Assembly: GCA_032988165.1 (NCBI GenBank)
Contig: JANTQF010000130.1
Location: 27,160 to 91,159 of the forward strand
Source of the DNA: Emmonsiellopsis sp. PD_33
Taxonomy: Eukaryota; Ascomycota; Eurotiomycetes; Onygenales; Ajellomycetaceae
Direction: 5' to 3'
DNA: 64,000 bases
A program made the translations under genes and the position numbers. A model generated the notes under the pieces. The model saw only the letters and a list, made by a program, of their open reading frames with translations. It made no database searches and was not told where the DNA came from. Positions 55,153 to 64,000 of this stretch are shown here, piece after piece (position 1 is the stretch's first letter; every line of letters starts with the position of its first letter).

Positions 55153-57309
55153 TTACATCTGAATCGGACGGCTTTGCGAACGCATCCTTGAGCCAGGCCG
55201 CACATATCTGTCCATTGGCGGCTGGTGGGGATGATTCATCCGGCCACGGTCCATCCTGTCACCGTCCATCCGATCATGGTGATCCATTCCGTGATTACCA
55301 AACTGCTCGCGGTTATTAAATTGGCCTGACTGCTCCATACGTGGCCGTTCCGCGCCAGAATGCGCCATACGATTCAGTTGTTCCATGCGCTCATATTTAT
55401 CGAACCGGTCCTGGCGCGGGATTTGGGGAGCTGGAGGAGGGGGAGGAGGGGCAGGGGGGTAGTGATCTGCTGGATGTTTAGGCGGTTGCATAGAGCGCTC
55501 ATCCATATGGCCTGGGCCTTGGTCCCACGGGGGGCGGAAGGATTCCTGCTCGGTTTTGCGTCGGGATTGTACATATCTCTCTGCGGACCGTTCACGTTCA
55601 CGCTGTTGACGTTCAAATTGTGACTCGTGTTGCGGATGGTCGGGAAAACGAGGATTGTCAAACCGAGCGGGTGGAGAGAATGCCTGGGGAGAGCTTGGGG
55701 ATAAGGGACCATGTTGGTCTTGTTTCTGAGGGTATGTAAGCCTCGGTGGTGTGGGGTACGATACTGAAGCTGAGCGAGAAGGGCGATCAGGCCGTCGCCT
55801 GTGCATACTGTTTGCTGGGCGGATTTCCACCATGCCATATCCATAGCCTGAATCACGCCGGCGATGGCCATTGTAACCTGGGTATTTATCGGTTGGACGT
55901 TGGTGCACTCGATAGAGATATTGTGGGTCATGACCGCCCTGAGAACCCCGGCGCCGGACATGCGAAACAGCTTCGTTTGGACGAAGATATTTGTCATGTT
56001 CACCAATGAATGACGAGTCATCCGTATGGGAACTTTCGTAATCCACGGAGAAGAGCGATGTTTCATCATCTGAGATGCTCTCGTTCTCTAACCATCTATT
56101 AACCTCCATAGCATCTTTCGGAGGTTTCTTTTCATTGTTGACGATTTTAGGGGGAGGAGCGTTATGATGTTTCTGTTCATTTGGAGGTCGATTGATGAAG
56201 TTTGGGAGGTGCTGTTGGGGTGGCTGTTGGCCTTGGATAGGTGGGCTTGGTGGTGGGGGAGGGAGCATACGGTTCGGTTCCGCAGGGCCGTTGATTATTT
56301 CCACGCCATGCGGTGGCGCAGGTGGTCCTTGAGGTGGTATGCGATGCTGTACATGGTGTTGAGGTGCGAAGTCATCCCGTTGGCCCCCAGGAAACTGATG
56401 ATCCATGCCCATTCTGGGGTCAACGACAATGGGGCGAACATTCTGAGGTTGACCACCCCCCGGAATTCCACCAATGGAGTGGCCGTTTTGCTGGACCATA
56501 CCAGGTCCTATTTGCCGCTGCTCAAACATATCTGGAGGGAAGTTGCTTTCTCTGCCTCGCTCTCGATGGACAATGGGTTCATCGAGGTCGACTACCTCAG
56601 TGATCTCACTCCTTAATACGTTAGACCCGTGACGAGGTGAACTGAGGCCGGGCCGTAGTCGTCGCTCGATAATAAGATTGAGCTGCGTGGTGATGAATTC
56701 CGTCCATAAGCCGCGACGCCCGATGTCTTTCGTAACCTGATCGATGTAAACAACGGTCCATTCGATCCGTGTATCATCGTCAGATGCCTTTCGATCGTGG
56801 ACTAGACGGTTAATTTGCTTCCTTTGCAACTCGCGTATGCCACCCAACTGTTCTCGTACAGTCTTTCTTTTGCGTTTATTCATTGCTAGCTTGGCTAATT
56901 CATCTTGAGGAAGATTTGTCTTCGTTCGAACAACGCGAGACCACTTTTTCTTTGTCTCCGGGGGGATCGGATCCGCTCGAGTCAGCGTCCAGTATTCAAA
57001 GATTTGAGGGTACAGCGGCACGTCATCACGGTAGGCCATAGAGCTTCTAAATGGGTCGCGTTCAAGGCCTCCATTGCCATTCCTAGCCATAGCACCACTG
57101 TCCATGCTAAGCCGCTTGAAGTGATTAGCCATGGCCTCGAGCTGTTGTTGACTTGGGTTCATAAACGGCCCGGAACGTGGTTGACCAATGTTGGCATGGC
57201 CGTTGTGTGCGGGAACCACCTGCCCTTGGGGCAAATGTTGTGGGGGTGGGTGCTGGGGCGGGACTGGTATACGGTGGTCCATGACGCCGTTACTAACGTT
57301 CATGGTCAT
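55153..57309 (-). CDS. 718-aa Pro/Gln-rich fungal protein of unknown function
   Basis: Single exon starting MTMNVSNGVMDHR (a second Met two codons on could serve). Residues 1-50 are Pro/Gln/His-rich. The only folded-looking part is about 85-245: a conserved-looking segment with YPQIFEYWTLTRADPIPPETKKKWSRVVRTKT (given here only as a region, about 100-130), a basic KRKRK stretch, and a helix-rich block ending in QLNLIIERRLRPG. The rest is disordered with Arg/Asp/Ser-rich and Pro-rich repeats, ending RMRSQSRPIQM. The composition suggests a nuclear or RNA-associated protein, but no named domain is recognised. Confidence 0.8.
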   Translation of the reverse strand: MTMNVSNGVMDHRIPVPPQHPPPQHLPQGQVVPAHNGHANIGQPRSGPFMNPSQQQLEAMANHFKRLSMDSGAMARNGNGGLERDPFRSSMAYRDDVPLYPQIFEYWTLTRADPIPPETKKKWSRVVRTKTNLPQDELAKLAMNKRKRKTVREQLGGIRELQRKQINRLVHDRKASDDDTRIEWTVVYIDQVTKDIGRRGLWTEFITTQLNLIIERRLRPGLSSPRHGSNVLRSEITEVVDLDEPIVHRERGRESNFPPDMFEQRQIGPGMVQQNGHSIGGIPGGGQPQNVRPIVVDPRMGMDHQFPGGQRDDFAPQHHVQHRIPPQGPPAPPHGVEIINGPAEPNRMLPPPPPSPPIQGQQPPQQHLPNFINRPPNEQKHHNAPPPKIVNNEKKPPKDAMEVNRWLENESISDDETSLFSVDYESSHTDDSSFIGEHDKYLRPNEAVSHVRRRGSQGGHDPQYLYRVHQRPTDKYPGYNGHRRRDSGYGYGMVEIRPANSMHRRRPDRPSRSASVSYPTPPRLTYPQKQDQHGPLSPSSPQAFSPPARFDNPRFPDHPQHESQFERQQRERERSAERYVQSRRKTEQESFRPPWDQGPGHMDERSMQPPKHPADHYPPAPPPPPPAPQIPRQDRFDKYERMEQLNRMAHSGAERPRMEQSGQFNNREQFGNHGMDHHDRMDGDRMDRGRMNHPHQPPMDRYVRPGSRMRSQSRPIQM

Positions 57310-60300
57310 ATTGTATGAGCCCGAGTATTTGCTGCCTGCCTGCTTTGACAGGTTCGATTAACTGTCGCCTTGGTAGAACAAGACCAGACAAAGACTAATG
57401 AAGCATTGCTTGACCAAACAATGGATGAAGAGAAGAATCAAACGAGTTTAATTGAACAGAGGGTTGTCGAGGGATAATTGTACCTTATTATGCGAACGCC
57501 CGAGCCAAAGGCGGAGTAATGATGATATTAATATTGAGCCTCCCAAGACAGTGCTTTGAGAACAAGGGAATAATTGATTGATTGATGTAAACAGGGCGAG
57601 GCTGGAGGTGTGGTGCAGACCTCCCAAAAGTTTTTTTTCTGTGAGAAATGCAAAGGTGAAAAGTGAGGCAAGATTGGACGGGGGATGCGATGCTCCGCCT
57701 ATTTGTGTCTTGTCAGCAGGACCTTCTTCTCAATCTGTCCATGTCTAGCGCTCGTAAGAGTCATAAACCCAGCCTGACACTTGATATTTTTGCCGTTTTG
57801 GCCGGCAATCTTGCGACCTTAGGGATCTAGCGGTTGTTGCCTTGTGGGCGACATAAGCGTCGTATGCAAGCCAAGGCTACGCCCCGCTGGAGTTGGTTTC
57901 TGATGGAGGAGCGAGATTGAAACGCAGATTGGCGATTAGACTCTGTCATTGGCGGGGTTGATTGCTGGAATGCGGGCTGATGCAAGACTGGCGCCCTGCA
58001 ATCCCTGGGAGTGGACAAGAGACGCACTAGTCCAGACGGTTTATGGGAACCGAACCAGGCAAAGCATTCAAATCGATCGACCCCCCAATGGCAAGAGAGT
58101 GTTTGGCGGAAGCGGCTGAAATCACCAAAATTGCTACCCCCCTCGCTTGGAAGGGAGCGGGCTGATGGGACATGCCTACGACCCTACGCTGGCACTACGG
58201 CAATGTCCTTGTCAATTAATAGCCAAAGGAGGATCGCGAACTGCTCGTCATCCAATGAGATACAGGTATTGCAGGTGATATGAGCGGTATGCGCTTGCAA
58301 ATCTATTGGCACATCGGTCCGTTTGCCAGATACAGGCCAACTTAAGTCGGTGTTCTGGAAAGCCCCCAAGATGCTCTTGGTGACAATAACGACCTTGGCC
58401 AACTTTGGACAATAACCCCGCAGTAGGGATGACAAGCCACGACGCAAGGGAGAGCTAGGGTGGTGGCGGTGCTCCAGTGAGGCTGTTTTCTGTGAACTGC
58501 GGCTCCACTAGCCAGTCGACAAGGCTGTATCGGTGGTGCGAGAGTCCCTTCTCGAGGTGCCACTATGCTGCGGTTCATTGACAGCGGCTATGCTCATGGT
58601 TGGAGACGTCGTTGTCGTCGACGTGAAGTTCAAGTCCAGAAAGGAGGTTGAGTTTGACCCCACACGAGCCGCGCTAACCCGTATTTGGACAAGGTTCCTC
58701 CCGGGTCTGAGCCAATCAGGGGCTACCTCCAATTTTGGAACATTTATCCCCGAACCTAATCGGGACTAGTCTCGGTTATCAGCCGCTTCGGAGGACATCG
58801 AAATGGACGACGTCTTTGCATATTATATTGTACTTGTACTTGTACCTTGATTCTTCACACACATAAGTACTAGAACACGATGACATAGGTACTACTCTGT
58901 ACTTCTGGGATCCCGCAAGGCTCTACTATATCACTATTTAATATATCCCCGACAAACGCCATGTGACAGCCCCTCCAGCACAAGTTTCCACGGGGGACTG
59001 TCTTCCAGCGAATCTGGGACCCCATGGGTATCACAGTCAGGCTGTTTCTCATGTCGTACTCTCCATCCCATGGGCTCGTGCTCGGTGCAACGGGGAAGTA
59101 TCCTGGCTGCGAGTGGCGGATATCCTCTATCTTGTACAGAAAAGATCCCATTCCTCCAATGTTGTCCTACCACCCTTGCAAATTGGAATTGATGGATTCA
59201 AAAGCTATAGCGAGGGCCCCTATTTTGTGCGACATATACCAAAAAACCTAGCTCAATCCCATGTTGTCCGAATCGTGGGCTATATTTTCCCGGTGTCCGG
59301 GTGAATATGTCCCCTTTGACAGGGCTTAAATTGTTATCTATGAGCTCTACTAAGTCACAAGACGGGACGGTGATTAATATCGAACAAAACCAAAACCGGA
59401 ATTATCCTGGACGTTCAAGAATAAAAGGCGGAATTTGGCTCTCCTGATTGGGGAGAATGAAAATCCGGGAATAACCCTGATATCTATCAGATGACAGTTT
59501 CAAAAGTACAGCCAGCCAGGAAAACTTCCGAGAGGGCATGGGTCTGGATTTGACCGCTGGAGCGAGTATCCGGACACAAAAGGTACCCGCCGGTGACCCA
59601 CATCTTCCCGCTCCAACCAAGCCTGGTGGCGTTAGGATTGCACATCCGATGGCGGGGGGTTAACCCGGAAGGAATCTAGCTGACAATTTACCATGATGAA
59701 TGAGGGGGCCATGGGAAGCGGCTATCACGGAGCAAGCATCAAGTAAACATTTACCGCATCACCCACACCGCAACAAACGACGAAGGTCAGGGGTGATGAA
59801 GGGAGGAAGACGATAAGCCTCACTGATTCGCTTCGTAGTTCCAAAGAAAAAAGCTGCTGGATTCCAGCGGCATCGTTCGGCAACCAAAAACACCTCATAG
59901 TTGGTAACTACCCCTACATTCAAATGTCGACTTGTTCAGGATTGGGCGTTTTGGCCAAACCCGGACAACTTTTTTTCCAGCCTGCAAGGCCAGAAGAATT
60001 AAGGCAGCCCCGGTTTCCGTTTCATCGGTTTTTGTGCATGGATTGATCCAAGGGTCGGGAATACGGGCTCGGCTTCTTTGTACTTGGACAGTTGATGGTC
60101 TGGAATGCTTGGGTTTGGTAAGTGGGGTCTATGAAGAAATGCTGTCCCAAGGTAGGGGGTTCTGAGGGAAAGGCGGAGCCCGTTGAGAGCGATTGGTTCC
60201 AACCTTGCATGATGGCGCAGTTGCAGACAGGCAAAAGGGAACGAGCACTCCCAGCATATTTAGTTGCTAACAATAAACCAAGAGAGCAGGCAAGAGTTGG

Positions 60301-61076
60301 GATTTCACAAAATACCCCATCCTCAACTTCTTTGGAATGGAATCGAACATGATAACCCCTACCTACGTCCATAGATAGAAAGGTTCCCATGCGCGCCGAA
60401 CAAAGAGCCTCAAAAGTTACTGTCTACGGCCCTGAACCCCCACGATTCCAAAATTTTAAACCCCCAGATAGCCCCGGCCCATTTGAGAAGCAGCCCAGCC
60501 CAATAATAAAACGAGGAGAAGACATACCGCTTGTTAGCAGTTTGCTCGTGATCGAGACGCACGGCACATCCGCCCAGCCCACACCCGGGAAAAAAAGAAG
60601 TGGTTCGCAAAATGGTTTGCGCTGGGATTAGTTACTTTTTTGGAATTATCAGGGTCCCGGTCGATCGAAGAAGAAGAAAAACCAAAATCAAACCCGGGAT
60701 TCATTTTGCCTTATTTACTGCATACTAATTTATTGCATCTGACTTAATCTATTTTCTCTTGGAAAAGTTGAAGAGCCTCCAAAAAGAAAAAAAACGCATT
60801 TTTAGTTGCGGTGAATAATTTCTCTGGGTTGACTAGAACTTTAGGGTGTGGTGTCATCCATAGAGATACTTTGTTTCATCCTGTTTGGCACTCTTCTGTA
60901 TCCCGCGCATGTATGATGGCTGTAGCGGGATATTTCTCACTGCATCCCGAGGCAATCAATCCACACCCTCGCTCACAGAAGTACTGGGTGCGAAAAACAT
61001 TGACGGCCTACCACTCCATATCCCGAGTAGCAAGCTCAGTTAACACACATACGCGTCTTGTACTCGGCGTGCATCA
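57310..61076. other. Gene-poor 3.8-kb stretch
   Basis: Normal to slightly AT-rich sequence with CpG present, so it is not part of the decayed island. Only short frames exist on both strands. The first 500 bp should contain the promoter of the 718-aa gene. Possible relics are noted at 58,870-59,250. Nothing else could be supported. Confidence 0.5.
58870..59250 (-). pseudogene. Possible relic of a small gene
   Basis: On the minus strand an open stretch containing IEDIRHSQPGYFPV and GCHMAFVGDILNSD looks more protein-like than its surroundings. The preceding block in the same frame (about 59,250-59,170, with SHKIGALAIAFESINS) is separated by a TAG. It could be a decayed gene or two exons with an unrecognised intron. 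Family unknown. Confidence 0.2.
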
Positions 61077-62941
61077 TCAGTTTGCCTGAGCCAAGTTAGT
61101 CACCCTTCCCCCAGTGACTCGCTCAATGTCTTCGATGACCAGGTTAAACGGTGTGAAATAACCATTGCCGTCAGGATCAGAGCTAAATAGCAGGCCAACG
61201 ACATTCCCAGTATCGATATTAAAAACTAGTGACCCATTGTCTCCAGCAGAACAGAATGGACGTTTATGCTTAGGCGCATGGGCAACCCAAGCAGAAATAT
61301 CTCGAGAAGCATGCAGATTAAATTCGCCGCCGCTCTCCTTTCTCGACATTCTGAGGTTGGCTTTTATGGCATTGACAGTTCCACTCGTCCAGTTCGTAGT
61401 TTTTCCTTTCTTGGCGAGATTGCTGCCGGGACCCAGTTCTTTTGTAGACCAGAATTTAGCCACATCCAGCTCGTATTTGCCCATAGACATATCTGGCTCG
61501 ATATCGACAATGCGGTTCTCCATCGGCCGGTCTTCAGAAAGCTTAACAAGTGCCCAATCCGTTCCCCAGGAGCACCCCTCGCTATCCACAGTCCTATATC
61601 CTGACGATGCAGCGACGTGTCCGAGAACAGGATTGGTTTTAAGGATGTCTGTCTCGGTCTCCTTAAACTCCTTGATAGAATTCTCATGTTTATATAGCAA
61701 ATGCTTTTTTGACTTAATACCAAATTCTTCGACCTGCTGTTTGAAACCAGGACGCCCGTTGCTGCCATCTATCACCTCTCGTCTTATTTCAATGTCTTCT
61801 CGAATTGCTTGGAGTTTCATCGCAGTGTCGGTTTCGGCCGGTGACATCATAACGAGGTTCCCGTTGATAGCCAGTTGGTTACTGGGTGGAAGTGCCACGT
61901 TGTTTGCGGTTTCTAAGTTTTGATGCAAAGTTCGTCAGTTATGAGCCATACTATCCGAGAAAGGGGAGCAGCTAGAAGAATAGTGGAATTATTCTTACCT
62001 CTTTGGAGCGTGTCCTCAAGCACGACATGGTGGTTGGTCAGTCCAAAACTTCCCTTCGATCCGTCTGGAAACTCTAGTTCAATCATCCCTCCAAGGGTTC
62101 CACCTCCTTTTTGGCCTCTGATTCCAGTGCTAGCCCCGATATCAACGCGTCCCTTAAAGGCCTTTGCTGATAGTTCGGATGACGTAACATCGATGTCCGT
62201 AGCAGTGATACTTGTTGTACTCAAAAGGCGGATTTTGAGGGGAGACATCAATCTTAAGGTAGGAATTATCTCTCTCCACCAGACCTCCTGTTCAGCATCC
62301 CACGCCCGTATGATCACAGTTACGGGACACTCCTCTCTTGTGGCACCAAACCCACAATGAAAAACATTGACTGACTGCCAAGCTGTGTTTTTGATGACGG
62401 CAAGGACCTTCTCCATATAAAACTCATTCCAGAGATCCACGATGGGATTATCTGGCAGAATGGCCAAAGTAGATGGGTTGAGAAGATCATGATTGCGGAA
62501 CTCGATGCGGTAATGTATATCCTTTTTCATGAAGTATTTTCGGATCTCTTTGAGTGCAATCACCCAGGAGGGCGCACTCTGGGGTGAATTCACGACCAAC
62601 GAGATATCCTCTACGCTAGGCTCAGTACGAGGCTTATGGAGGTATGCAAAGTAGAAGCGGCCGCGCCATTGGACGCGTTGTGCTTCCAATATGGTCGCGA
62701 TGTAGGGTTTGATTTCTTCAAGGCTGTCAACGATGCTGGACTCATCGGGAAGACGAGTAACCACCAGCGGGAGAACTGGTAACGGTTTCGGCCAACCGGT
62801 TCTATAATCCAGGCGATAATCAATCTCGTCAATGATTTCTTTGTCACTTCTGCTTAGCAGACGGCGTTTCTTTCCGTTATTGAAGTCGCGGACATCACCG
62901 GCGTTGGTGATGTCACCTACTCCTCCATCCGCAACGGCCAT
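61077..62941 (-). CDS. Trypsin-fold protease-like protein with altered nucleophile motif
   Basis: Two exons, 62,941-61,999 and 61,912-61,077, joined by an 86-nt GT-AG intron: 592 aa. Residues 1-280 are an N-terminal region without recognised domain. Then comes a chymotrypsin-like arrangement: GLTNHHVV (His304/305), DWALVKL (Asp433), and SAGDNGSLVFNIDTGNVVGLLFSSD (about 536-560, cited as a region), where GDSG of serine proteases reads G538-D539-N540-G541-S542. The nucleophile position is therefore Asn, suggesting a pseudoenzyme, unless Ser542 or Cys535 serves. A helical, charged insert (about 340-400) separates His and Asp. No signal peptide is seen, so it is probably intracellular. The intron falls between the His and the rest of the domain. 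Confidence 0.75.
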
Positions 62942-64000
62942 ATGTTAGACCACAAAAAGGTTCACCTTTGGGTGTAGCGGTCACTTATTCTCCTGACACC
63001 ATGCCGGAGTATATTTTGTTTTTGGATGATGCGTGGAACAGGAAAGATCGAAAAGGTCGATCGGTTGTATCCAAAGGATGAGATTGGAGATGCTCGTGAG
63101 TACTAGTAGGGTAGAAAAGGGAATGTTGTTGTGCGTGGTGAATGATGGCGGCAATGGATGGCTATGACGAAATAGTAGAGTATTCACTAGGAACTCTATG
63201 GAAGCTTGATGGTATTTACAGTTCCATACTGCCCTGGTAGCATGTTTGCGAAGCCAAAGTACTTGTTCCAAGTAGACCAACTGGTTCAACCTTACTATCT
63301 TTTAACCTTATTCTCGTCCTAGTAGCATTTAATACAGTAGTATGTTCTTATTTCCCTCTTTTTCTAATCGAGAGGAGAGATAAGGGAGGAAGAGAAGAGA
63401 GAGATATATTAACATAATGTATACTAGATTTTATAGGAGACCTTAAGTAGCCCATTATCAGGGTGAAATTAGTATACTGAAAAGTTCTGACAGGAGCTTA
63501 ATATTATAACGATTAACAGCTTAATAAACTAGGCCTAATTAACCTGTTTATCAGATAAAAAGATAGGCCATACAGATAGTTTTAAATTAAAAGCAAAACG
63601 CTCGATATTAAGGGGTAATAGGGAAGGGGTATCGCTAGAAGGACTTCAAGTATCCTCAGTGTCCTCTAAGGAATGCGACACGGACTATTCCAGAGAAAAA
63701 TACTGGATTCCAGGCTGCAACATTCCCTCTCGTGATATTCGATCACAAGCAAAACAACTAGGGTATTGACTGGGGAGCCTGGGGTGTCGCAGCCTTGTCT
63801 CCCACACCCTTTTCGATTTCGACAAGGCTGGGAACACAGAATACATCCCAAGCTTGTCCGCCCATCCAGAATCCACCGAATCCATGTTGGAAAAATTGCC
63901 ACCTGGTTGCTCCTGGTAAATGTAAGGCGGCGGAGCCACCACTAGGTTTAGATGAATGCGGGAATTTCTTTGCCCTCTCGGCTTGTTGCCTCACTTTTAG
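62942..64000. other. Right-edge region
   Basis: 62,942-63,400 should hold the promoter of the protease-like gene. 63,300-63,620 is AT-rich and poor in CG. A minus-strand frame at 63,942-63,685 (with APPPYIYQEQPGGNFSNMDSV at its start, extending toward the window edge but closed by a stop near 63,990) may be part of an exon of a gene beyond the window or a relic. Evidence is too weak for a gene call. Confidence 0.3.

Noticed and set aside
1..64000. tRNA or rRNA genes
   Set aside because: Looked for T-loop (GGTTCRANTCC-like) and acceptor pairs along the window and found none convincing; a tRNAscan or Infernal run would settle it.

Overview
This is fungal nuclear DNA. The genes carry short spliceosomal introns (about 45-90 nt, GT-AG, often with CTAAC- or CTRAY-like branch points). 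The recognisable proteins (Mdm10, Mrt4, U1-70K, mL43, Prp19, Ria1/Efl1, Csl4, Vac8, triosephosphate isomerase) look like Eurotiomycete orthologues. The mixture of ordinary-GC gene blocks and a long AT-rich, CpG-free, stop-riddled repeat island filled with chromodomain Ty3/gypsy elements suggests an onygenalean fungus (Ajellomycetaceae-like). That placement is inference; no species call is made.

Layout. 1-1.6 kb: left edge with a frameshifted gene relic. 1.65-22.5 kb: a compact housekeeping block: MDM10(-), MRT4(+), U1-70K(-), MRPL51/mL43(+), a SIM-rich RING protein(-), PRP19(-), a DUF4604/KIAA1143-like protein(+), RIA1/EFL1(+), CSL4(-), VAC8(-). About 23.2-51.7 kb: a repeat island. 52.5-57.3 kb: TPI1(-) and a 718-aa low-complexity fungal protein(-). 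57.3-61.1 kb: a gene-poor stretch. 61.1-62.9 kb: a trypsin-fold protease-like protein(-) whose nucleophile position reads Asn. 63-64 kb: AT-rich edge with no solid gene.

The repeat island can be read as a layered history. The oldest layer is a decayed Helitron (+ strand: HUH/Y2 Rep, then a Pif1-like helicase, then a second gene). That second gene is split by a decayed 5,569-bp chromodomain gypsy element (B1, minus strand, 254-bp LTRs, 5-bp target duplication CATGC). A sister copy of the same length (B2, plus strand, 45,896-51,464, duplication TATAA/CATAA) lies downstream. Into the 5' LTR of B1 a young 9,332-bp gypsy element (A, minus strand, 35,318-44,649) has inserted, with LTRs that read as identical (689 bp) and a GGTAT duplication. 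The old layers have lost essentially every CpG and carry many TAG stops at Gln/Trp positions, as expected of RIP-like mutation; element A is CpG-rich and open.

Element A is the most interesting object. It has intact gag and pol joined by a textbook -1 frameshift signal (AAAAAAC, 6-nt spacer, 7-bp stem). It also has an extra gene on the opposite strand between pol and the 3' LTR: three exons with good splice sites, encoding a 275-aa protein with a Cys/His cluster. A 15-bp degenerate motif (consensus about GGGGCRAATTGCGCC) recurs more than 20 times in one orientation, in the LTRs, the antisense gene's upstream region and both its introns, and two variable linkers of pol, but not in that gene's exons.

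All gene models were made by hand from splice sites and remembered family conservation. No database search was run.
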